Assembly: GCA_036376595.1 (NCBI GenBank)
Contig: DASVAA010000111.1
Span: 5,576 to 69,575 of the forward strand
DNA: 64,000 nucleotides
Direction: 5' to 3'
Source of the DNA: SMAG-U1939 sp036376595
Lineage (GTDB): Bacteria > Chloroflexota > Ktedonobacteria > Ktedonobacterales > JADMIN01
Positions 17,680 to 25,312 of this stretch are shown here, piece by piece (the first letter of the stretch is position 1; each line of letters begins with the position of its first letter). The notes under the pieces are model-generated. The model was not told the origin of the DNA. It did not search any database and saw only the letters and a program-made list of their open reading frames with translations. A program made the translations under genes and the position numbers.

Positions 17680-19353
17680 ATGAAGCCACAAATCCCGCAG
17701 ATGCGCGACGACGCACCCACCGCGCTGCTCTCTCCCACTGGCTCCGCCGAGCAGGCTCGTGCCGTGGAGACGCTGCGCCGCGCGCTCAACCATGCGGTGG
17801 CGCTGGTGGATGCCGGGGCAGGGGTGCTTGCGCTGCGCGCCGACGGCGGAGCCGATGAAGAGCGTGCGAGCGGAGGCGAGAGTGGGCTGCGGCTGGGCGA
17901 GCCTGCGGTCATTGCGTGGCGCCTGGAGCGTGTCAGCCCGGCGCAGCTCGTCGCCGTGCTCGCCGAAGACCCCACGCCGCAGCCGCTCGACGGCCGCCCG
18001 CGCGTAGTGGTCAACTCGGACCTGTGGGGCGGCGAGATCGCGACGCTGACACTGGGCGACCTGGCTGGCACGGTCGGCGAGGTCCATCTACTGGGACAGG
18101 CCGGCTTCTCGGCGCAGCGTGCGCTGGCCGATCCTCGGCGGCGGCAGGCGATCATCGGCGAGCTGACGGCCGCGGTGCGGCTGTATCAGGAGGTGGCACG
18201 GCTGCGCCAGGAGAACCGCCAGCTCAGCTCCATCCTACACTTCAGCGGCGATGGCATCATCACGCTCGACGCCGCGCTGCGCATCACTGGCTTCAACCCA
18301 GCAATGGAGGCGATGACCGCCTGGCGCCAGCATGAGGTGCTCGACCGCTTCTACCACGATGTGCTGCTGCCGCGCGACCTGGAGGGCAATCCGCTGGGCT
18401 ATGCCACCGATCCGGTCGTGCGGGCCATCGAGACGGGCCGTGCGGTGATCGACCACGAGCTGATCCTGCTCGCGCGCGACGGCCAGAAGGTCTATGCCTC
18501 GGTCACCGCCGCTGCGGTCAAAGCGCCGCAGGGCCAGCTCGTCACCTGCGTGCTCAACGTGCGTGACATCACCCGCACGCGCGAGGCCGACGAGCTGCGC
18601 AGCACGTTCGTTTCGGTGGTTTCGCACGAGCTGCAGACGCCGATCGCGATCATCAAGGGCTACGCCTCGACGCTGGCGCGTGAAGATGCCCACTGGGATG
18701 AGGCGACGCTGCGCGACCGCCTGCGCGCCATCGAGGAGGAGTCCGACCGGCTGCACCACCTGGTGGGCAACGTGCTCTACGCCTCGCGCATCTCGGTCGG
18801 CGGATTGCAGATGGAGCGCACCGAGCTGGATCTGGCCGAGGTCACGCGCTCGGTGGTGCGGCGCTTCACTGCGCGCAGCCCAGAGGTCGCCGTCGGCGTG
18901 CGCTTCCCGGCGGGCCTGCCGCTGGTGCTGGCGGACCGTGAGCGCATCGAGGAGGTGATCTTCAACCTGCTCGACAACGCTGTCAAGTACTCACCGAAGA
19001 GACGACGCGTCCGCGTGCGCGGCCAGGTGACAGAGCGCGACGTGATGATCAGCGTCACTGACCAGGGCCAGGGTATCCCGCTGCGCGAGCAGGAGCGCAT
19101 CTTCGAGCGCTTCCAACGGGTGGACAACTCGGCTGCGCGCCGCACGCAGGGAGCGGGCCTGGGCCTCTACATCTGCCGCGCGATCGTCGAAGCGCACGGC
19201 GGCCGCATCTGGGTGCGCAGCGCGCTCGATCGCGGCTCGACTTTCGCCTTTAGCCTGCCGCGCGAGGAGCAGCCGCAGGAGCCAATTATCATCTTTGGCG
19301 GCCACGAGCGAGTGTCCACCTCGGCACCCACGGATCGGGCCAGCACACGCTAG
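17680..19353 (+). CDS. PAS-domain sensor histidine kinase
   Basis: About 557 residues, with no membrane segment, so a cytoplasmic sensor. A GAF-like or unassigned N-terminal region (1-170) is followed by a short coil, a PAS domain (about 185-300: ILHFSGDGIITLDAALRITG) and HisKA with VVSHELQTPIAIIKGYAS (phospho-acceptor His). The HATPase has the N box NLLDNAVKYSP, G1 DQGQGIP and G2 GAGLGLYICRAI. No start has a clear ribosome site; ATG 17680 is chosen, with TTG 17638 and ATG 17701 as alternatives. The likely partner is the response regulator at 21390, separated from it by the inositol-phosphate synthase gene; pairing is inference. Confidence 0.9.
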   Translation: MKPQIPQMRDDAPTALLSPTGSAEQARAVETLRRALNHAVALVDAGAGVLALRADGGADEERASGGESGLRLGEPAVIAWRLERVSPAQLVAVLAEDPTPQPLDGRPRVVVNSDLWGGEIATLTLGDLAGTVGEVHLLGQAGFSAQRALADPRRRQAIIGELTAAVRLYQEVARLRQENRQLSSILHFSGDGIITLDAALRITGFNPAMEAMTAWRQHEVLDRFYHDVLLPRDLEGNPLGYATDPVVRAIETGRAVIDHELILLARDGQKVYASVTAAAVKAPQGQLVTCVLNVRDITRTREADELRSTFVSVVSHELQTPIAIIKGYASTLAREDAHWDEATLRDRLRAIEEESDRLHHLVGNVLYASRISVGGLQMERTELDLAEVTRSVVRRFTARSPEVAVGVRFPAGLPLVLADRERIEEVIFNLLDNAVKYSPKRRRVRVRGQVTERDVMISVTDQGQGIPLREQERIFERFQRVDNSAARRTQGAGLGLYICRAIVEAHGGRIWVRSALDRGSTFAFSLPREEQPQEPIIIFGGHERVSTSAPTDRASTR

Positions 19354-19563
19354 CCAACGCTCAGGCACCTGCGAAATCCATGCGCCATGGCTTGCTCGCC
19401 GGAGCGGGCAGGTCCACGCCCACATACTCCTCCATATGTGTCGGCTGCGGAATCGAATCGCCTTCCAAGGCCCCACTGTTCGCACGACCGCTTGACGTTT
19501 TTGGAGCGGAGAGGGAGGCGAGGCGAACGGTGTCCTGCCCCTTTCTGGCGCGGACTGGCATGG

Positions 19564-19580
19564 TAACGAAAAATTCGTTA
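19564..19580. promoter_or_regulatory. Perfect 17-bp palindrome, candidate operator of the HTH-inositol phosphate synthase gene
   Basis: TAACGAA, three A, TTCGTTA: 7-base arms around a 3-base centre, ending 11 bases before the ATG at 19592. It is AT-rich in a GC-rich surround and sits where a repressor would block the promoter or ribosome site. The adjacent gene encodes a protein with its own helix-turn-helix domain, so autoregulation is a natural hypothesis. Confidence 0.55.
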
Positions 19581-19591
19581 GGATACCTGAC

Positions 19592-21118
19592 ATGGAACAC
19601 GGAGCGAACGCCGCCGAGCGGATCATCAGGCGCTTCGGCGGCCAGAGCGCTCTGGCCGCCCTGCTTGGCAAGCGGCAGAGCACTATCGAACACTGGGCGA
19701 GGACAGGGCGGGTGCCGGCCCAATGGCAAGTGCCGCTCATGTCGCTCGGCCGCCAGAGAGGTGTGATCGTGGAAGCAAAAGACTTCGTCGAACTCCAGCC
19801 CAACCCGATCCAGCCGGCGGAGGGCCGCCTCGGCATTCTGCTCGTCGGCCTCGGCGCCGTCGCCTCGACGCTCATCTGCGGCGTCGAGCACGCCCGGCGC
19901 GGCAGCGGCCGGCCCGTCGGCTCGCTCACCCAGATGGGCACCATCCGCCTTGGCAAGCGAACGGAAAATCGCTCACCCCTCATCCGCGAGTTTGTCCCGC
20001 TCGCGAACCTCGACGACATCGTCTTCGGCGCCTGGGACCCCTTCCCCGACAACGCCTACGAGGCGGCGGTGAAGTGCGGCGTCCTCGACCGCCACGAACA
20101 CATCGAACCGATCGCCGACTTCCTCACGTCCATCAAGCCCATGCCGGCCGCCTTCGACCAGTACTACGTCAAGCGCCTCAACGGGCCCAACGTCAAGCGC
20201 GGCACGAAGAGGGAGCTGACCGAGCAGCTTCGCGCGGACCTGCGCACCTTCAGGTCCGCACACCAGTGCGACCGGCTCGTCATGGTCTGGTGCGCCTCGA
20301 CTGAGATCTACCTGGAGGAGGGGCCAAGCCACCTCACCCTCGAAAGCATCGAGGCGGCGCTCGACGCCAACGACGCAACGATCGCCCCCTCGATGCTCTA
20401 CGCCTATGCCGCCCTGATGGAAGGCATCCCCTTCGCCAACGGTGCCCCCAACCTGACCGCTGACATCCCGGCGCTGGTCAAACTGGCGATCGACCAGGGC
20501 GTGCCAATCTGCGGCAAGGACTTCAAGACCGGCCAGACCCTGATCAAAACGGTGCTCGCGCCGATGCTGAAGGCGCGCATGCTCGGCCTCAACGGCTGGT
20601 ACTCGACCAACATTCTTGGCAACCGCGACGGCGAGGTGCTTGACGACCCGGAGAGCTTCAAGACCAAGGAAGAGTCCAAGCTCGGCGTCCTCGAGTACAT
20701 CCTCCAGCCCCAGCTCTACCCCGAGCTCTATGGCGACGTCTATCACAAGGTGCGGATCAACTATTACCCGCCCCGGGGCGACAACAAAGAGGGCTGGGAC
20801 AACATCGACATCTTCGGCTGGCTCGGCTACCCCATGCAGGTCAAGATTGACTTCCTGTGCCGCGATTCGATCCTCGCCGCGCCCCTTCTTCTTGACCTTG
20901 CGCTCTTCCTGGACCTGGCCAAGCGCGCCGGGATGAAGGGCATCCAGGAATGGCTGTCCTTCTACTTCAAAAGTCCGCAGCACGCCGCCACGGTGTACCC
21001 GGAGCATGATGTTTTCATCCAGCAGACGAAGCTGAAGAACACGCTGCGCTGGATGATGGGCGAAGAGCAGATTACCCACCTCGGCCTGGAGTATTACCAG
21101 GACTACCAGGAGGAATAA
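19592..21118 (+). CDS. ino1: Inositol-3-phosphate synthase with an N-terminal helix-turn-helix domain
   Basis: A 508-residue protein. Residues 1-62 (IRRFGGQSALAALLGKRQS, then TIEHWARTGRVPAQWQ) look like a Cro-type HTH of the kind annotated as carph-isopro. Residues 78-508 are a myo-inositol-1-phosphate synthase, which turns glucose 6-phosphate into inositol 3-phosphate with NAD. It has the Rossmann motif LLVGLGAVAS (about 83-92), GAWDPFPDNAYEAA and the active-site GKDFKTGQT. The HTH and enzyme are in one uninterrupted frame; a GTG start near residue 58 for the enzyme alone can't be excluded. Leucine codons are mostly CTC and many codons end in C, unlike the CTG/GCG-rich neighbours, which suggests acquisition by transfer. 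It lies between a histidine kinase and a response regulator gene. Confidence 0.9.
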   Translation: MEHGANAAERIIRRFGGQSALAALLGKRQSTIEHWARTGRVPAQWQVPLMSLGRQRGVIVEAKDFVELQPNPIQPAEGRLGILLVGLGAVASTLICGVEHARRGSGRPVGSLTQMGTIRLGKRTENRSPLIREFVPLANLDDIVFGAWDPFPDNAYEAAVKCGVLDRHEHIEPIADFLTSIKPMPAAFDQYYVKRLNGPNVKRGTKRELTEQLRADLRTFRSAHQCDRLVMVWCASTEIYLEEGPSHLTLESIEAALDANDATIAPSMLYAYAALMEGIPFANGAPNLTADIPALVKLAIDQGVPICGKDFKTGQTLIKTVLAPMLKARMLGLNGWYSTNILGNRDGEVLDDPESFKTKEESKLGVLEYILQPQLYPELYGDVYHKVRINYYPPRGDNKEGWDNIDIFGWLGYPMQVKIDFLCRDSILAAPLLLDLALFLDLAKRAGMKGIQEWLSFYFKSPQHAATVYPEHDVFIQQTKLKNTLRWMMGEEQITHLGLEYYQDYQEE

Positions 21119-21140
21119 CGAGTAGCCGCGACGAAACGAA

Positions 21141-21161
21141 GGGCGGGTCTAGGACCCGCCC
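21141..21161. terminator. Strong hairpin after the inositol-phosphate synthase gene
   Basis: GGGCGGGTC / GACCCGCCC, a 9-bp perfect stem with a 3-base loop, 22 bases after the stop. No U-tract follows, so it is either an intrinsic terminator of the GC-rich kind or a member of the palindromic repeat families in this window. Confidence 0.5.
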
Positions 21162-21389
21162 GCGAGGCGGTGTGGTCAAGCAAGCACCAGCGCACAGGAA
21201 TCCGCCGTGCCGCTTCGGAGTCGGAAGCGGCCGACTGATCGCTGAGCGGAATGCATCAGCATACCGCTGTGGGCTCGCCGCTTCCGGCAAGCACACCCTT
21301 GCATGCGATAGAATACGCGAAAGACATACGGACGGCGGACAATAGCAGTAAGTTCCTGGCAAATGGCTGAACGAGAACGAGGATGAGAA

Positions 21390-22118
21390 ATGGCGCAGGA
21401 GAAAGTTGACCCGCGCAGCATCACCGTGCTGGTGGTGGATGACGAGCCGCGGCTGGTGGACGTGGTGCGCATGAACCTCGAGGTCGAAGGTTATCGGGTT
21501 GTAGCGGCGGCGAGCGGCATGGAGGCACTGGAGCGGCTCAAGCAAGACCTGCCGGACCTGGTGATCCTCGACGTGATGATGCCCGAGATGGACGGCTACG
21601 AGACGCTGCGCCGGCTCCGCGAGGTCTCCAGCGTGCCGGTGATCATGCTCACTGTGCGTCAGGATGAGCAGGATCGCATCCGCGGACTGGAGATTGGCGC
21701 CGACGACTACCTGGGCAAGCCCTACAGCCCGCGCGAGCTGCAATCGCGTATCAAAGCGGTGCTGCGCCGCACCTTCACGCCCTCGCCGGCGCGCAAGACG
21801 GCGATCGTGGTGGACGACGACCTGACGATTGACTTTGACCGGCACAAGGTCTGGGTGCGCGGCGAGGAAGTGACGCTGCGCCCAACCGAGTACCGCCTGC
21901 TTTATCACCTCGTCAACAACGCCGGGCGACTGCTGACTCACGAGACGCTGCTCTCCAAGGTCTGGGGCCACGAGTACCGCGACGAGTCGCACTACCTGCG
22001 GCTCTACATCACCTACCTGCGCCAGAAGCTGGAGCGTGACCCGGCGCACCCGAAGTACATCCTCACCGAGCGCGGCGTGGGCTATCGCTTCCGCGAGCTG
22101 GCCGCCGCCGAGGACTGA
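21390..22118 (+). CDS. OmpR/PhoB-type response regulator
   Basis: A 242-residue DNA-binding regulator. The receiver domain (1-120) has the acidic pair V-D-D-E, phospho-acceptor Asp in VILDVMMPEMDG, the switch residue in MLTVRQDEQ (Thr) and the conserved Lys in YLGKPYSPREL. The winged-helix Trans_reg_C domain (about 140-235) ends with LTERGVGYRF. Start at ATG 21390. The 270-base upstream gap carries the ino1 hairpin and presumably its own promoter. Its cognate kinase is probably the PAS kinase ending at 19353. Confidence 0.93.
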   Translation: MAQEKVDPRSITVLVVDDEPRLVDVVRMNLEVEGYRVVAAASGMEALERLKQDLPDLVILDVMMPEMDGYETLRRLREVSSVPVIMLTVRQDEQDRIRGLEIGADDYLGKPYSPRELQSRIKAVLRRTFTPSPARKTAIVVDDDLTIDFDRHKVWVRGEEVTLRPTEYRLLYHLVNNAGRLLTHETLLSKVWGHEYRDESHYLRLYITYLRQKLERDPAHPKYILTERGVGYRFRELAAAED

Positions 22119-22288
22119 GACTCGTGCGCTCTGAGTCAGAAATCCGCGTGCGCACGTGGGCGTTGGCAGCTATAGTCAGAGGGCGCCGCGTTGCCCATCG
22201 TCGTAATCCCAATCGTGTACCTGCCGAGCTTGATGGAGGGGTCAACGAATTTACCCGGTACAGAGCCCATCAGAAAGGCACTCGCAGC

Positions 22289-23122
22289 ATGGCCGACGCA
22301 ACCAACCGCCAATCTGGCTACGCCGACGTCAACGGCGGCCGCCTCTACTACGAAGTCGCCGGCGCGGGGCATCCATTGGTGCTGCTGCACGCCGGCATCG
22401 CCGACAGCCGCATGTGGGACGAGCAATTCGAGGCATTCGCCCAGCACTACCGCGTCGTGCGCTACGACTACCGCGGCTACGGCAAGTCGTCGCCGCCGGT
22501 GGACAGCTTTTCGATGCGCGAAGACCTGTACGCGCTGCTGCGCCAGCTCGGTTTCGCACGCGCCTCTCTGATTGGCGTCTCGATGGGCGGCGGGCTGGCG
22601 GTGGACGCGGCGATCGAGCGGCCCGATCTCGTCGCCGCGCTGATCCCCACCTGCCCCGGCCTCTCCGGCCAGCCTGACGACGCCACGCCGGAGGAGACCG
22701 CGTTCTTCGAGCAAGTCGAGGCGACCGAGAAGGCCGGCGACATGGGGCGCGTCAACGAGTTGGAGGTCCACCTGTGGGTGGACGGCCTCAGCCGCACGCC
22801 GGAACAGGTGAATCCAGCCGTGCGTGCAAAGGTGCGCGAGATGAACGGCCTGGCCCTGCGGCGCCAGGGTGAATGGGCGGGCGTCACGACGCAAAAGCTG
22901 GAGCCGTCGGCGTACGGGCGGCTGGACGAGATTGCGGCGCCGACGCTGGCGATTATCGGCGACCGCGATCTCTCCGAGGTCAAACAGGCGGTGGACCTGA
23001 TCGCCGCCGGCGTGCCCGGCGCGCGCAAGGCCACGATCGCCGATGCCGCGCACGTGCCCAACATGGAGCATCCGGCCGAGTACAACCGCCTCGTGCTCGA
23101 CTTCCTCGGCGCGCTGCCGTAG
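22289..23122 (+). CDS. Alpha/beta-fold hydrolase
   Basis: A 277-residue soluble enzyme. The triad is visible: nucleophile Ser in GVSMGGG, Asp in IIGDRDL and His in DAAHVPNMEHP. Oxyanion segment HPLVLLHAGIADSRMW. It resembles 3-oxoadipate enol-lactonase-like and other small-molecule esterases; the substrate is not determined. ATG 22289 with AAAGG about 12 bases upstream is preferred over an earlier frame opening that lacks coding character. Confidence 0.87.
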   Translation: MADATNRQSGYADVNGGRLYYEVAGAGHPLVLLHAGIADSRMWDEQFEAFAQHYRVVRYDYRGYGKSSPPVDSFSMREDLYALLRQLGFARASLIGVSMGGGLAVDAAIERPDLVAALIPTCPGLSGQPDDATPEETAFFEQVEATEKAGDMGRVNELEVHLWVDGLSRTPEQVNPAVRAKVREMNGLALRRQGEWAGVTTQKLEPSAYGRLDEIAAPTLAIIGDRDLSEVKQAVDLIAAGVPGARKATIADAAHVPNMEHPAEYNRLVLDFLGALP

Positions 23123-23308
23123 TGTCACGTCGGGTGCCGCGGTGCATACCACCTGGTACAAGTGGGTACAATGCGTGAGCAAGCGAGTGGGTGGCTTCAA
23201 ACCACCTGCGCGGGGGAGTGTGCGCAGATGGCAGGCGACGATCGATCCAGTAGTCGCAGGCCACGCGCGGGCGCGCCGTCGGCGGCAAGCAGGGCAATCG
23301 TGGCGGAC

Positions 23309-23833
23309 ATGGCGCGCGTCTTCAGCGCGCTGCGCACCGAGCGGCTAAGCCTGCGCCGTCCCGGCGCGAACGACGGCATAGCCATGTTCCGCGTCCACGG
23401 CGACCCCGATACCAACCGCTACAATCCCGCCGGCCCCGACCCGGACCTCGCGACCAGCGAGGCGGCGCTGCGAGACTGGCTGCAGCAGTGGCAGGCGGAT
23501 GGCTACGGCTATTGGGCGGTCACGCTGCCACCGGCAACTGACGTCGTGGGGTTCGGCGGCGTTCGGCGCATCATCTGGCGCGACCGCGACGTGCTCAACC
23601 TCTATTACCGCCTCGTGCCTGCCGTCTGGGGCCACGGCTACGCGGCGGAGCTAGCCCGCGTGGCGGTTGGCCTCGCGCGGACTCATCTGCCGCAATTGCC
23701 GGTGGTGGCGCGCACGCGGCCCGAAAACCTGCCTTCCACCCGCACCGCGGAGCGCGCCGGCCTGCTACGCCGCCCCGATTTGGACACCGCCGAGCACATC
23801 ATCTACGTTCTTGGCTGGCCGCACCAAGAATAG
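23309..23833 (+). CDS. GNAT-family N-acetyltransferase
   Basis: About 174 residues from ATG 23309; a GTG at 23300 with AGGGC upstream is an alternative start. TERLSLRRPGANDG opens the Acetyltransf_3 fold; AVWGHGYAAELARVAV is the acetyl-CoA loop and RPENLPSTRTAERAGL the C-terminal signature. It is a second RimJ/RimL-like enzyme in this window, not closely similar to the one at 5540. Substrate unknown. Confidence 0.82.
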   Translation: MARVFSALRTERLSLRRPGANDGIAMFRVHGDPDTNRYNPAGPDPDLATSEAALRDWLQQWQADGYGYWAVTLPPATDVVGFGGVRRIIWRDRDVLNLYYRLVPAVWGHGYAAELARVAVGLARTHLPQLPVVARTRPENLPSTRTAERAGLLRRPDLDTAEHIIYVLGWPHQE

Positions 23834-23880
23834 GCCACCCCTTCCGGCGCTGCTTCTCGCGTTCGATCCGATAGTTGTCT

Positions 23881-24003
23881 TTCCGTCTGCGTCCTCCGCG
23901 TCCTCTGCGGTTCCTCCCTCTGCTCCTCCCCCCTCCTCTCTGCCCTCCGTTTCCTCTGTAGTGAATCTCTGCTCATCTCCGCGATCTTCGCGTTCTCTGT
24001 GCC
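23881..24003 (-). repeat. Purine-rich interspersed repeat (minus orientation)
   Basis: A pyrimidine-rich stretch on the plus strand made of imperfect 8-9 base units (tcctccgcg, tcctctgcg). Its complement contains the core GATTCACTACAGAGGAAACG followed by GAGGG, shared with copies at 25127, 28691 and 50404. It fills the gap between the acetyltransferase and xdhC-like genes. Confidence 0.7.
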
Positions 24004-24010
24004 CCCAAAT

Positions 24011-25057
24011 TTAGGGCAGGCGGCCGTTGCGGGCGGCGACGATCTGCGCCATGATGGCGAGCGCGATCTCGTCGGGGTTGCGCGCGCCAATGTCGAGGCC
24101 GATTGGCCCGTGGATGCGCGCGATCTGCTCGTCGGTGACACCGGTCTCGCGCAGCCGTGCATTGCGGCGCTCGCGCGTGCCGCGGCTGCCGATCGCGCCG
24201 ACGTAGCCGACCGAGGGCGAGCGCAAGGCGGTTGCCAGCGCCGGCACGTCAAACTTGTCGTCGTGGGACAACACCGCCACGGCGGTTGCGCTGGTGAGCG
24301 GCAGGCGCTCCAGCGCCTCGTCGGGCCACTCGACCAGCAGCTCGTCGGCATCGGGCAGGCGGTCGGCGGTGTTGAAAGCCGTGCGGGCGTCCACCACCGT
24401 CACGCGATAGCCCAGCACCTTGGCGATCTTGGCGAGCGGCTGCGAGATGTGCCCCGCGCCGACGATAATCAGGTGGCGCGGCGCGGGATACGGCGCGGTG
24501 AAGACCTCCGCCTCGCCCACCTCTGAAGGGTGCGTCTTCGCGCCCGCCGCCCCGGAGCGCAGCGCCTCGTGTGCGTCGTCCGCGGCCAGTGTATCGAGCG
24601 CCGGCTCACCCAGGCTGCCGTTGGGCTGGCCCTGCTCCTCCACGAAGAGCTGGTGGCCGACGAGTTGCGGCGCATCACCGCCGATCACCACCGAGCGCGC
24701 GATCGGCTGCTCGGTCCGCAGCGCACCCAGCAGCGGCTCCATGTCTTCCATGCGCTCGACGAAGACGCGAATCTCGCCGCCGCACGAGAGGCCAATGCGC
24801 TCGACGTTCTCTTCCTCGCTGATGCCGAATTGCAACAGCTTGGGAGCGCCGGTGCGGATCGCGCGCAGGCCCTCCTCGATCACCGCCGGCTCGACACAGC
24901 CGCCACTCACCGAGCCAGCGATCTCGCCGTCTTCGTTCACCGCCAGCGTCGCGCCGGTCTCGCGCGGAGCCGACCCTACCACCGAGACGACGGTGGCCAG
25001 CGCCACGCGCTTGCCTGCCGCCTGCCAGCGCTCGACCTCATCCAGCACTTCACGCAT
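24011..25057 (-). CDS. XdhC/CoxI-family protein
   Basis: About 348 residues. The N-terminal XdhC_CoxI domain (ATVVSVVGSAPRETGATL, then GSVSGGCVEPAV) and the C-terminal Rossmann XdhC_C domain (LIIVGAGHISQPLAKIAKVL, then VLSHDDKFDVPAL, YVGAIGSRGTRERR) are complete. Family members handle or sulfurate the molybdenum cofactor for xanthine dehydrogenase/CO dehydrogenase-type hydroxylases; no such enzyme is encoded nearby. ATG 25057 is chosen because GGAGG is 8 bases upstream; the upstream in-frame ATG and GTG are too close to it. Confidence 0.9.
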   Translation of the reverse strand: MREVLDEVERWQAAGKRVALATVVSVVGSAPRETGATLAVNEDGEIAGSVSGGCVEPAVIEEGLRAIRTGAPKLLQFGISEEENVERIGLSCGGEIRVFVERMEDMEPLLGALRTEQPIARSVVIGGDAPQLVGHQLFVEEQGQPNGSLGEPALDTLAADDAHEALRSGAAGAKTHPSEVGEAEVFTAPYPAPRHLIIVGAGHISQPLAKIAKVLGYRVTVVDARTAFNTADRLPDADELLVEWPDEALERLPLTSATAVAVLSHDDKFDVPALATALRSPSVGYVGAIGSRGTRERRNARLRETGVTDEQIARIHGPIGLDIGARNPDEIALAIMAQIVAARNGRLP

Positions 25058-25083
25058 CGCCATCACCTCCAGTTAGATTCAGA

Positions 25084-25264
25084 AGGAGAAACCGCAAGAG
25101 GACGCGGAGGACGCAGAGTTAGACAGATTCACCACAGAGGAAACGGAGGGAACGGAGGATGCAGAGGGAGAAGGTCAAAAATGAATAGCTCTCTTCGCCC
25201 GGTGCTCTCTCTCCTCTCCGCGTCCTCCGCGAAACTCTGCGTACTTCGCGTTTTCCGTACCCTC
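25084..25264. repeat. Inverted pair of purine-rich repeats
   Basis: A plus-oriented purine block (about 25084-25172, with the GATTCACCACAGAGGAAACG core at about 25127) is followed by a minus-oriented pyrimidine block (about 25191-25264). The two face each other between the xdhC-like and deoxyhypusine-synthase-like genes and could fold together in RNA. Confidence 0.65.
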
Positions 25265-25312
25265 CTACCGGTCGCGGTCGATCTCGACGATATCCGGCTC
25301 GACGCCGCCGGC

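Noticed and set aside
19361..19561. A 66-codon minus-strand frame divergent from the inositol-phosphate synthase gene
   Set aside because: Its ATG has no ribosome site (the palindrome lies there instead), and the frame is only open because of a longer shadow; the tail vaguely recalls HicB, but not enough to call.
23881..25264. Possible CRISPR array in the repetitive stretches
   Set aside because: Units are 8-9 bases, degenerate and contiguous, with no constant 24-40 base repeat or spacers and no cas gene.
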